From: Calothrix sp. CSU_2_0 | GTDB taxonomy: Bacteria; Cyanobacteriota; Cyanobacteriia; Cyanobacteriales; Nostocaceae | Assembly (NCBI GenBank): GCA_012034595.1 | Contig: JAAUPE010000006.1 | Coordinates: 1 to 64,000 of the forward strand | Reading direction: 5' to 3' | DNA length: 64,000 bases | Shown: one piece after another, positions 1 to 7,952 of the stretch | How the letters are laid out: each line of letters begins with the position of its first letter | Numbering within the stretch: position 1 is the stretch's first letter | Translations under genes and position numbers: made by a program | Notes under the pieces: generated by a model | The model's input: only the letters and a program-made list of their open reading frames with translations | What the model was told of the DNA's origin: nothing | Database searches by the model: none

Positions 1-45
1 TAGTACATTTATTGGTAGATATCGCTTCTTGTATACTGATAAATC

Positions 46-63
46 ATGTTATCCGGATAACAT
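46..63. promoter_or_regulatory. Perfect 18-bp palindrome
   Basis: ATGTTATCCGGATAACAT is a perfect inverted repeat with no spacer, lying about 350 bp upstream of the Trypco1/caspase genes and just before the array of longer palindromes. Its size suits a dimeric operator. No regulator gene is visible nearby, so function is unknown. Confidence 0.4.
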
Positions 64-70
64 TGAGACA

Positions 71-309
71 ACCCCGATACTTACACTGAAAATTCCGTTT
101 AACCAAGCAAATGGGGGGTTTATACGGAATCGTTCTTTTGAATAACCCTGTATGGGGATTTATACGGAATATTTTCCGTATAACCCGCTTAAAAAGGTTG
201 TTTATAAGGAAATATTTCGGTATAATACTGTAATTAGGGGAATTAAACAGAACAGTTCGGTATAAACACCTTGTAGAAGGGGATTATATGGAAGCATTCG
301 GTATAATAA
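71..309. repeat. Tandem array of about six degenerate palindromes, ~42-bp period
   Basis: Units start near 71, 114, 153, 197, 237 and 279. The common form is GGGG-N-TTATACGGAA, 4-5 bases, then TTCGGTATAA, so each unit is an inverted repeat. The unit at 158-181 has perfect 10-bp arms. The others carry 1-4 changes, and the first is the most decayed. Spacing of 40-43 bp is close to four helical turns, so bound dimers would sit on one face of the DNA. The array ends 25 bp before the first possible start codon of the downstream gene. It is not a CRISPR: the units are degenerate and the spacers are only about 10 bp. It could be an iteron-type operator, or a run of RNA hairpins in a leader. Confidence 0.7.
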
Positions 310-402
310 ATAGTTAGCTGGCTCTTTCTTAAAATGGGCGTATTCTCCCATTTGGTTGCGTATCCCCAGTGTTTATTTCACCCTAAACGGCAGTACTACG
401 TT

Positions 403-777
403 ATGGAACCTCAGTCTTTGCAAATAGTTAACGACTACATCTATGTCATAACTGACCCGCTTCCTACAGGTGGGCGTGATGGGAGTGTATCTCGGAATCC
501 CTTTGAAGATCAAACTCCACCTGCTACTAATCGGACTGGTATTCCTGTCCCCGTTGAAAAGTTAGAGCAGGGCATGTCAGACTTTCTGCAAGCAATGGGG
601 CGCGTTATCAAGAATGCCCAAGCAAGAGCTACTGAATTAGGCAGTATGGAACTTGATGAAATTGAGCTTTCTGTAGAAGTTAATGGCGAAGGGCAACTGA
701 GTTTGCTGGGATCAGGGACAAAAGTGGGAGGCAAGGGCGCAATGACCTTGCACTTTAAGAAAAAAAATTATAGCTAG
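403..777 (+). CDS. Trypsin-co-occurring domain 1 (Trypco1, CU044_2847-type) protein
   Basis: A small protein of 124 residues if ATG 403 is used; an in-frame ATG at 334 would add 23 residues unlike the family, so 403 is preferred. The first half is a short β-rich segment; residues from about 50 on (VEKLEQGMSDFLQAMGRVI ... ELDEIELSVEVNGEGQLSL ... GGKGAMTLHFKK) match my memory of Trypco1 domains: an amphipathic helix followed by β-strands ending in a hydrophobic strand. Such domains are found beside caspase- or trypsin-like proteases in NTP-dependent conflict systems and are thought to regulate or bridge the effector. The caspase gene starts 17 bp downstream, so the two are probably cotranscribed. 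The palindrome array lies immediately upstream. The assignment rests on recalled family features, not on a search. Confidence 0.62.
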   Translation: MEPQSLQIVNDYIYVITDPLPTGGRDGSVSRNPFEDQTPPATNRTGIPVPVEKLEQGMSDFLQAMGRVIKNAQARATELGSMELDEIELSVEVNGEGQLSLLGSGTKVGGKGAMTLHFKKKNYS

Positions 778-794
778 TATGTATTCACTGAAAA

Positions 795-1565
795 ATGGCA
801 AAGAATTGGGCACTAGTCATTGGGATTAACGCATATAATCCGCTAAACTTTACTCCGCTGAAGTATGCCAAGCAAGATGCAGAGCGAGTGAGAGATTTTT
901 TTCAAGTGGCAGGTTTTGAGGTGTATTGCTTTACAGACGACTCGCCACCCTTGAAGCTACCCAATGGACAGACGATTCCGACTCAGCCTACATATGGTAA
1001 TTTAATAACCTTTTTACAAGATCGTTTTAACGAAAAGGAAGGCTTTCTCGATGTAGGCGATAACTGCTGGTTCTTTTTTGCGGGACATGGTGAACGTCAT
1101 CAAGATCGAGATTATTTAATGCCAATCGATGCTAACTCACGTGGGGCAGAAGTAATTGCTGGGTTGCAAGTGAGTTATGTAGAGGAACGCTTGAGCCGCT
1201 GTGGAGCCGATAATGTAATTATGATTTTGGATGCTTGCCGCAGTGAAGGGCAGCGAGGGAGAACAGGCATTGGTGATGAACCTCAAAAGGGATTGCTCAA
1301 GATTTCATCTTGTCAACCAACGCAGAAATCCTGGGAAGTTGATGAACTCCAGCAAGGCGTATTTACCTATGCTTTGCTAGAAGCTTTACAGCTTACTGAG
1401 GAAAGTAATTGCGCTACTGTAGAGCGGTTGGGGAGTTACCTGAAACACCGAGTCCCATCTCTTTGTGAGCAGTATGGTAAAATCCCCGCTCAAATCCCCC
1501 GTATCAGTGCTGATCCGATTGAGAAACAGCACTTTATTTATTTTCTCAACAGGCTCAGCAAGTAG
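795..1565 (+). CDS. Caspase-family (peptidase C14) protein, N-terminal part of a frameshifted caspase-GUN4 gene
   Basis: The 256 residues hold a complete caspase-like p20 domain: WALVIGINAY at the N-terminus, catalytic His in FFAGHG (about residue 97) and catalytic Cys in LDACRS (about residue 150). It is a predicted Cys protease that cuts after basic or acidic residues when activated. The frame ends at 1563-1565, but another frame open from 1523 continues as QQVDIDRLKLDAYRL, the linker normally found after the caspase domain in cyanobacterial caspase-GUN4 proteins. One base appears to be missing within the stretch TTTATTTATTTTC (about 1543-1554). A P-site slip on the TTTT there is a weaker alternative. 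It follows the Trypco1 gene closely. The catalytic domain is intact; the full protein would need two corrections and be about 717 residues. Confidence 0.8.
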   Translation: MAKNWALVIGINAYNPLNFTPLKYAKQDAERVRDFFQVAGFEVYCFTDDSPPLKLPNGQTIPTQPTYGNLITFLQDRFNEKEGFLDVGDNCWFFFAGHGERHQDRDYLMPIDANSRGAEVIAGLQVSYVEERLSRCGADNVIMILDACRSEGQRGRTGIGDEPQKGLLKISSCQPTQKSWEVDELQQGVFTYALLEALQLTEESNCATVERLGSYLKHRVPSLCEQYGKIPAQIPRISADPIEKQHFIYFLNRLSK

Positions 1566-2946
1566 ACATTGACCGACTAAAGTTAGATGCTTACAGACTC
1601 AGAAAGATTGATCCGACTTTGGCAGAACAAATCTGCATTCGGTTAAATGCTTTGGCTGAGGGAAAAGATTTAGAGATTATTGACTTACTAACAGAAATTC
1701 GTAGCGGACTCAAAAAGCAAGCTACTGAGCAAGTTACCCAAATTCCTTCATTGCCACCTCCTGAGGTGAGTCGAAAGGAGCTTCATGAATGTCATTTTTC
1801 AAAAATCTTTTTTACCAAGACTGTTACAGATTCTGATGACTGGGCTTACACCCTTGAGCATATTCAAAAAATAGGGGGATCAGTTGAAAGTCGAGTCTTT
1901 GAACTGCCACTTTTTTGGCTTAGTCCACTCACCGGGAAACGCATAACCCTAGAAGAAGATATTAAAGAATTAGAAGATACAAAATTAAAAGCAAGAAGTA
2001 CTCTGGAATTGCAAGTAAGAGGTGATCTAATCATCTTGATTCAGCATAATAGAATTACCCATGTTGTAGAAGTACTTGACGATGAGATTCGGGAAACTGA
2101 AGCAGGTTATTTCCGATGGGTACGAGTGGTATGGATGCCAAAAGGAGATTGGTCTAGACTCCCCGCTCAAGAAAGACTTTTGGGTTTTCCTTCTTCAGGC
2201 TTAGTTTCATTAGCGAATAAGACACCCATTTCATTATCGAATTCAAAACTCATAGACTTTAGCTATACCTGTTGGTATAGTTTTGAAGCTTTCCAAAAGC
2301 ATATCTTTGAACTTTTACCTGTTGTAGAATCACTAGACATTAAGAGTAGTAATACAGATGGAGATAATCTCAGTTCAGAAAGATTTGGAGTAGACTACTA
2401 TGCTAAGCTTAGAGATTTCTTAGTTGCAAAAGACTGGAAAGCAGCTAACAGAGAGACGTATCTGCGAATGCAGCAGTTAGCGACGTTTAGATCACATTCT
2501 GTTAGCTGGCTTGAATACATAGGCGAGTACTCCGAATCAGACTTTGAAAAATCCCCTGTTTTGATCTGAACAATATTAATAGCTTGTGGGTAAAGTACAG
2601 TCGAGGACGATTTGGTTTTAGCGTACAGAAAGAAATTTGGGAGAGTTATGGTAGTCCGGGCTTCGATAACAAAAAACCATATAAAGAATTAACAAGAGAT
2701 TGGGATAAGTTTGGTGCGGCAGTAGGTTGGAGACCAAAAGTACTTTTCGGGTTTGGTAGTTGGATCACTTATTCTGGACTAACTTTTAATTTGTCAGCAC
2801 CAAGGGGACATCTTCCGGTGCTATGGCAAAAGAAATATGGTAGCCATGATTTTTTTGATGGCTATAGTTATGAGTTTGGTTGGGATAGGACTCGTTTTGT
2901 GAAGCTCTTCTCACGCTTTCAGGGCTGCGATTCTAATATTCAATAG
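1523..2946 (+). pseudogene. C-terminal part of the caspase gene: effector-associated helix, unknown β domain and GUN4 domain (two frame breaks)
   Basis: Two reading frames complete the caspase protein. The first, open from 1523 to 2569, reads through an α-helical linker (LAEQICIRLNALAEGKDLE), then an unrecognised β-rich domain of about 180 residues containing GDLIILI and ITHVVEVLDD (faintly like PUA/EVE folds), and then the start of a GUN4 domain (YAKLRDFLVAKDWKAANRET). The second, 2548-2946, gives the rest of GUN4: IPCFDLNNINSLWVKYSRG, RFGFSVQ, VGWRP and GHLPV. The break lies in GAAAAATCCCC at 2546-2556; one added A gives EKIPCFDLNN, as the family expects. GUN4 domains bind tetrapyrroles, so a protease gated by a porphyrin sensor is plausible. 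The apparent TTG starts at 1619 and 2584 are only the first start-like codons after each break. Confidence 0.75.
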
Positions 2947-3090
2947 CTTAGGCTCGATGCGCCAGCTAACAATCGCAATGTACCGGAACTTCTAAGCATA
3001 CTATTCATTGCACAAGTTATTGATGTCCGGTGATTGGGATCGTTAGAAACTTCAAACCACATACCACAAGGACAATCCTTGAATTTTATT

Positions 3091-4694
3091 CTACGCCCGA
3101 ATCACAGTAATATTTCGTTGATTTTCCGTCACAACAACCTGCGTCGATAAACGTTCTTCAATTGGTAAAGCATTTTTACGTCTATCAAACACAAGCAACC
3201 AACCTTCATTTAATCCCAACCGCGCTAAGTAGGATTCTAACTGCTCAATTCCTTCCGCTTGGGGGTCACGTTTTTTCTCCCGCCATACTTTTAATTCTAT
3301 TCCTAAAGTTACATCCTTGTAACGCAGACATAAATCCATTCGGTCACTACCAATTGCATATTCCCGCTCCAACGTACCACCACCGTTAACAACGCGATGC
3401 AAGAAAGCCATTAATACTAAATGTGGGGCAACTTCATGATAACCAGTAGTACCTAACAAAGGTTCCCCATGCTGTCGCCAAAATTTAATAAAAGCTGCAA
3501 GTAAAGCATCTTTGTTTAAATCACCTTCAGGTGTTAACCAACTCGGTGCAATCATTGGTAGGGAAGCCATTGGGGTTACTGTTAACACCCTGGGTAAAAC
3601 CTCCCGATAAATGGGATTAGCAATTGTTAATCCACCTTGAGGATGCATTTTACACAAACCCAAATCAATCACAAATTTAATATCGTCGTTGGGTATATTC
3701 CCCAATTCCGAACCTGCTAACATTGGTTCGATAATCGCTTTTATTCTTGGTTCCCGTAAGCGTTCAGCTAAAGAATCGAGATGAGTATCTTGACGAGCAA
3801 TTAATATTTCTTTTGCTTGGAGAATATGCTCTTCGGTAATAGAAATACTTCTATCCTTAACCATTTTTCGACAACTTCCTTCGCAAGAGCATTAACTAAC
3901 CAAGGTTGTCCTTGAGTCAAATCAAAGGCTGTTGCGGTTGCTTCGGGTGTGAAAATTTGCCCAGTATCATCTGTATGTTGTTGGTATAATTCTTCTACTT
4001 CTGAAGCGTTGAAGTTTCTCAGGGTAATGGAACTAACTTTAATATTAAAGGGACTTGATGTATTTAATCTGTCACCCTTCGGGTTCAACAGTTTACCGGG
4101 ACGGAAACCGACCCCGGTAACTGTTTCACTCCCACCGGATGCCACTTTATAATCGCGTACATCACGCAATCCAATCAACCCCACCGATGAGGGAAAGTTT
4201 TCTGGACGATTAGGATAACCATCGCGCAATTGTCTTAAAACTGAAATTAGGGTTTGATCTTGTAAAGAATCAATTTCATCGATAAATACGACTAAAGGTC
4301 TTGGTGAAGAATTCGCCCAAGCTTGTAAACTACCTCTTATTCTTTGCCCTGGTTCTTCGTAAATCCAAGTAATCGGTTGCAAATTTTTGGGTAAACGGAT
4401 GCTAATGGTATTTCGCCAAGTTCCCAAAATTGCTAATTCAGCCGCACTGGGGTCATGATTAAAGGCACTACCCACTTCTGCTGATACCATCACTGCTGCA
4501 TAGCGTTCAGTTGCGGTAAGTTGTTGCGCTAGGGCTAACATTGCGGTAGTTTTACCTGTTTGTCGCGGTGCATGAACAACAAAATAACTACGCTGTTGGA
4601 TTAGCTCCTCCAAATTTGGTAATCGTATTGTTGGAGATAACATATAGTGGATATCTTTTTGACAGGGACCAGCAGTGTTGAACCAGCGAGACAT
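3091..4694 (-). pseudogene. AAA-like ATPase with C-terminal PD-(D/E)XK nuclease domain, broken by one frameshift
   Basis: Fragments 3801-4694 and 3091-3864 join into one protein of about 534 residues if one A is added to the A5 run at 3865-3869 (VVEKW becomes VVEKMVKDRS). The N-terminal part begins FNTAGPCQKDIHYML, has Walker A APRQTGKTT (about residue 43) and Walker B LVVFIDEID. The C-terminal part carries a restriction-like nuclease motif: D in RMDLCL, then GIELKVW with ExK. Cyanobacteria carry many paralogues of this 500-530-aa family; their function is not established, although the fold suits DNA cleavage or mobile-element biology. An 18-codon in-frame insertion made by a palindromic repeat sits at 4074-4127. 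It is transcribed towards the left end of the element, opposite to the caspase gene. Confidence 0.78.
4074..4127. repeat. Palindromic repeat inserted in frame in the ATPase gene
   Basis: 54 bp (18 codons) interrupt the family sequence between ASGGS and DRLNTSSPFNI. Bases 4087-4125 form a hairpin: a 13-bp stem (AACAGTT, bulged T, ACCGGG) closing a loop containing GACGGAAACCGAC. A second copy with the same loop and same bulged T, but a different, still paired stem, is at 61983-62015. The compensating stem changes show that the hairpin itself is conserved. Confidence 0.65.
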
Positions 4695-4991
4695 GGGATA
4701 TGGGCAATAGCGGACACTTTGAGTTTAGACGATTTTTAGGGAGGGGGATTTTTTAATCGAGTGGAGTGCCATACCAAACTTTCTAAAGCGCACTGGAACT
4801 GACTGGAGAAACTTTCAGTAGACCGAAAAGTTTTGCGATCGCAAAAAACAAAAAAGTAAAAGATACTTGATTTTATTTGAAATAATCGTAACCAAAATAT
4901 TAGTGTTTACGTATTTTTATTGAGAAAAACCTGGGTTTTTATTTCAACTTAGAGAAAATAATTATACTTTACTACTTAGGTTGTACTTCCC

Positions 4992-5402
4992 TCAATTCAA
5001 GTCATTACCATTAGGTTCCGACAACCGAACTACTTCAGTAAAACGCGAATATTTAACCGCATCAGTGGGGGGGAAATCTGCCGACACTGCAAATAACCCA
5101 ATTTTGATATCTTCAAAATAAATCACACCACCAATCCGTCCTCCTGCTTGGAATGGTCCATGAAAAAACCGATACTCTGGAATTTGAATTAGGAGAGAAT
5201 TTGTAATTTTTATTTTTTTGCCAAACAATTGCTGACAAGTCTTATGGACAATGGCATCTATATATTGATTACGAGCAGGTTTACCAAAGTCAATGAATTT
5301 TGGACTATCTGCAAAATTATCCATGTAAAACAACCAAATTTTAGAAAGGTCTTTTTCATCGATCAGTTTTTGCTTGAGTTCCTGCAATCGTTCAATTTTC
5401 AT
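4992..5402 (-). CDS. Hypothetical protein, 136 aa
   Basis: Not recognised. A soluble protein that starts with a charged helix (MKIERLQELKQKLIDEKDLS) followed by a mixed α/β region with a glycine-rich stretch GPFQAGGRIGGVIYFEDIKIG. It has no signal peptide and no membrane segment. ATG 5402 is the only sensible start. It is the last gene before the excision site and is transcribed away from it; 297 bp without a gene separate it from the ATPase gene to its left. Between it and the site there is only a 32-codon reading frame (5562-5660, plus strand), of doubtful meaning. Being inside the excisable element it should be lost from heterocysts if excision occurs. Confidence 0.55.
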   Translation of the reverse strand: MKIERLQELKQKLIDEKDLSKIWLFYMDNFADSPKFIDFGKPARNQYIDAIVHKTCQQLFGKKIKITNSLLIQIPEYRFFHGPFQAGGRIGGVIYFEDIKIGLFAVSADFPPTDAVKYSRFTEVVRLSEPNGNDLN

Positions 5403-5646
5403 AATGTTAATACGATGGAAACAGCAGATAGAACTGTTGGGAATATACTAAAAATTTACCATAGCGATCGCAAATCTTCTCAAGTTTGGACTTAGAAGCG
5501 TTAGGGAAAAATTAGGTAATAATTTAGAAAATCAAATTACTTTTAATTGAGAGAAATAAATGGATTTGGAGAAGTGGCTCTATTTGCGAACTGGAGGTTT
5601 ATCGCTTAATTTAAGGAAAACTCAGGGAATCATGATTGATTGCTTC

Positions 5647-6195
5647 TCAAACTCCTAATACATAAGGAATTCCACAATTTATTTCCATATAACTGCTGTG
5701 GGGCCATTGTCCACCAAAGAGGGCATAGATTTCAACGGGTTTAGCTGAAAGTGTTATTCCTTGTTCGTATGATTTGCCAGTAAAAGCTGCGAAACGCTTG
5801 CAAGCTTCTTGGTAGTAGGGACTATGCTGATATTTGGAATGGGTTAAATCGATCGCAAACAACCCATAAAAATAACGCGGTATACTTTGTAGTGTTTCTG
5901 CTAGTTGACCAATATTTCGAGCCAGAATTGCATTACGCGGAACTGTTGTTTGCCAAGCTGTATCGAGCGCCCATGCTGCACTCGTGAGGTGAGAAGCTCC
6001 GCAAATACCACAAACGCGAGGTGTGACAATTAATCCAGCTTGCGGGTCTTTCCCGCGCAAAATCACCTCAAAACCGCGAAAGAGTTCTGCGTGAGTCCAA
6101 GCATTAACCACTTGACCATTTTCGATTTCGACGCGAATATCTAAATCACCTTCGACTCTACCAACTGGTGATATATCAAGTATTTGAGTTCCCAT
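5647..6195 (-). CDS. hupL: Uptake [NiFe] hydrogenase large subunit HupL, N-terminal part, interrupted by the hupL element
   Basis: HupL carries the NiFe active site and oxidises H2 produced by nitrogenase. The start at 6195 has a good ribosome binding site (GGAGAGG). Residues 1-170 are HupL: DISPVGRVEGDLDI at the N-terminus and the proximal nickel-binding motif RVCGICGASH near residue 61. At codons 166-170 (HSSYM) the frame enters the 16-bp element site; the next 12 residues (EINCGIPYVLGV) come from the element and end in a stop. The normal protein is about 530 residues, so the remaining two thirds, including the C-terminal Cys pair, are beyond the left edge. As assembled, the vegetative-cell form cannot make active enzyme; excision would restore it. 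It lies 92 bp downstream of hupS. Confidence 0.93.
   Translation of the reverse strand: MGTQILDISPVGRVEGDLDIRVEIENGQVVNAWTHAELFRGFEVILRGKDPQAGLIVTPRVCGICGASHLTSAAWALDTAWQTTVPRNAILARNIGQLAETLQSIPRYFYGLFAIDLTHSKYQHSPYYQEACKRFAAFTGKSYEQGITLSAKPVEIYALFGGQWPHSSYMEINCGIPYVLGV
5685..5700 (-). other. XisC recombination site of the hupL element
   Basis: CACAGCAGTTATATGG on the minus strand, inside codons 166-170 of hupL. It is identical to the 16-bp direct repeat I recall for the Anabaena PCC 7120 hupL rearrangement. HupL homology stops at this site. Confidence 0.85.
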
Positions 6196-6218
6196 TCTCC
6201 TCTCCTTTGAGTTGTGAT

Positions 6219-6267
6219 GCAGTTTCTACGAATAAACCGGGATTCTGGCTTCACATGCGTAAGTCCT
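6219..6267. repeat. Decayed palindromic repeat in the hupS-hupL spacer
   Basis: About 49 bp of the 92-bp spacer match the left half of the inverted-repeat element at 56843-56944. Shared blocks on the minus strand: GGACTTACGCATGTGAAGC, CGGTTTATTCGTAGAAACTG (one change from CGGTTTCTTCG...). The hupS-hupL spacer is known to hold hairpin-forming sequence in Nostoc; here its origin as a repeat fragment is visible. It may affect the hupS:hupL expression ratio. Confidence 0.65.
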
Positions 6268-6287
6268 GCTTTTGACCAAACTATTAA

Positions 6288-7250
6288 CTAAACAGTAAAA
6301 AAGTCCTCGTCAGCCCATTCTGGCATCGTGTCTTTTGATACCATTGTCAGAATTGCATAACCAGTTTTATTAACTCCCGGTGGTAAATCTTTAGGAACGC
6401 CCATAAGTGTTTGAGTTTTAAACACAGTTCCCGGTTTGAGGTCGTAGAAGGGAAATTCGGGTTCTGTACAGCCGATGCAGGGCATTCCCACACGGGTTTT
6501 AGATGAAACACGATTCCAGAGAATGCGGTTGCAGGAAGAATGGGTCATTGGTCCACGACAACCAAGGTCATAGAATAGACAACCTTTACGCTGCCCGAAC
6601 TCTTCTACTGATGCTTTGTAGGCGAAATGGTTATTACGAGTACATCCAGTTTGCGTGTATGTATTGAAGAAAGTGAGAGGACGGTGAAGTTCGTCGAGGG
6701 CAATATCACCGATGCGTCCAGTTGCGATCGCGACTAATATCTGCGTTATCCAATCCGGATGTGCGGGACATCCGGGTATATTAATTACTGGAAAACCAGA
6801 TTTGGCACGAAAGTCTTTACCTAAAAATCCACCTTCCTGACGTTTGAGAAATTGTAAACCATTAGATTCGCTAGGGTTAGGTGACATTGCTGGGATTCCT
6901 CCCCAAGTTGCACAGTCACCGACTGCGACGACGTAGTTAGCAACCTTCGATAAATCAGCCAGCCAATCTTTCATCGGGCGATCGGCAAAGCGATTCCAGG
7001 TTCCTGTCCCGTTTGGTGCGTTCACAACTGAACCTTCAAACACCAAGATATCTACTGGGATTCTACCTAAAACGCAATTCCACAGCATTGCTTGGAGACT
7101 TTCACCCATTTCTAACCCTAGCGAGGGATGCCACAGGATGTTGAAACCAAAGTCGGTAATCAAATCGCAGGCTGTGGGTTCTTCGGCATTCAGAAAGGAC
7201 ATCGTGTTGCCCGAACAAGCACCACCTTGCAACCACAGTAAGTTTGTCAT
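6288..7250 (-). CDS. hupS: Uptake [NiFe] hydrogenase small subunit HupS
   Basis: 320 residues, the usual cyanobacterial length. HupS holds the FeS clusters that take electrons from the HupL active site. Cluster ligands are visible: LQGGACSGNT near the N-terminus, VGDCATWGG, IPGCPAHPDW, TGCTRNNHFAYK, LGCRGPMTHSSCN and MPCIGCTEPEFPF. There is no twin-arginine signal peptide, as is typical for cyanobacteria. First gene of the hupSL unit; hupL follows after 92 bp. A divergent set of maturation genes begins 700 bp upstream. Expression is expected in heterocysts. Confidence 0.96.
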   Translation of the reverse strand: MTNLLWLQGGACSGNTMSFLNAEEPTACDLITDFGFNILWHPSLGLEMGESLQAMLWNCVLGRIPVDILVFEGSVVNAPNGTGTWNRFADRPMKDWLADLSKVANYVVAVGDCATWGGIPAMSPNPSESNGLQFLKRQEGGFLGKDFRAKSGFPVINIPGCPAHPDWITQILVAIATGRIGDIALDELHRPLTFFNTYTQTGCTRNNHFAYKASVEEFGQRKGCLFYDLGCRGPMTHSSCNRILWNRVSSKTRVGMPCIGCTEPEFPFYDLKPGTVFKTQTLMGVPKDLPPGVNKTGYAILTMVSKDTMPEWADEDFFTV

Positions 7251-7952
7251 TTGTTATATATTTTCCAATTCTTTTTACTGCAAATTATGGGTTTAGAGCA
7301 AGAGATTTTAGATTTTGGATGATATTTTTGGCTACAAGTTGTTAGTATAACTACAGTAAGTTGATACTGACAAAGTTGAAATTAAGATTGTTGCAAGTAA
7401 TCAACAATTATCAGCTTTATCTGCACAGTGATGAAAACAATCCAAAATTTAACCAAAATTTCATCAAAATTTAAAATTATACTGGAAACGGTTTAAAATT
7501 TGACTGAATAGAGAACCCCTCTCCAACTTTCTCCCCAAAGTCGCGACAATGGGGAAACCCCTGCAACGCGCTTCTCTTCCCACAGGGAGAAAGGCTTAAT
7601 AAGTTGAATTTTCTATCCTGAAAAACCTATTTTATAGCCGTTTTGAGTATAGAACCCTTTATTTTTTCATATCAGGTATTGGGTAATTTTATTGTATCAG
7701 ATTCAATACTTTTTTATTTTGTCGAACTAATAATAAATAATTAATTGTTAACTAGTAACTACTCACGGTGAATTGCACATATATACTTTGTTTGAGTTGG
7801 TTTAAGCCAATTCAAGAAGCAAGTAAATTTGGTGTGGTGATTTCAAAATCTGTATTTGTGCCAATTATGGTTAGTGGAGTGAACCGAAATTCGTGTAAAG
7901 TCGCACAAACAAAAAAAGACTTAATTTATCCTAATCTCTACAGAGAACAGAC
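7251..7952. promoter_or_regulatory. Divergent intergenic region between hupSL and the extended hyp cluster
   Basis: 702 bp with no credible gene. An NtcA-like sequence GTTAGTATAACTAC (GTT-N8-TAC; reverse GTA-N8-AAC, one base off GTAN8TAC) lies at 7341-7354, about 95 bp before hupS, with a TAAAAT -10-like hexamer on the minus strand at 7305-7310. The 31-bp gap to that hexamer is longer than the usual ~22 bp, so this is only a candidate. At 7505-7600 there is a C/G-rich dispersed repeat (including GGGGAAACCCC). A 72-codon frame at 7768-7986 looks fortuitous. Confidence 0.4.

Larger units (their letters stand above)
1..5700. mobile_element. hupL excision element, right-hand part (left end outside window)
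   Basis: The hupL frame entering from the right stops being HupL exactly at the 16-bp sequence at 5685-5700. In heterocystous cyanobacteria this site is the target of the XisC recombinase, which removes a roughly 10-kb element during heterocyst differentiation so that hupL is rejoined. Everything left of 5685 is therefore element cargo. No second copy of the 16-mer, no HupL C-terminus and no recombinase gene is seen in 1-5684, so the other end must lie before position 1. Cargo seen: palindromic repeats, Trypco1 gene, caspase-GUN4 gene, ATPase-nuclease gene and an unknown gene. Seen: the site and the frame break. Known: XisC biology. Inferred: extent. Confidence 0.82.

Noticed and set aside
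71-309. CRISPR array
   Set aside because: Units are degenerate, strongly palindromic throughout, with only about 10 bp between them, and there are no cas genes.
334-402. Longer start of the Trypco1 gene
   Set aside because: The first 23 residues (GVFSHLVAYPQCLFHPKRQ) have no family character and no ribosome binding site is near 334; ATG 403 gives a sensible N-terminus. Not fully excluded.
5562-5660. 32-codon frame next to the hupL element site, as a possible xisC fragment
   Set aside because: It has a ribosome-binding-like GAGAGA, but no integrase motif (Arg, His-x-x-Arg, Tyr) is present and it is too short to judge.
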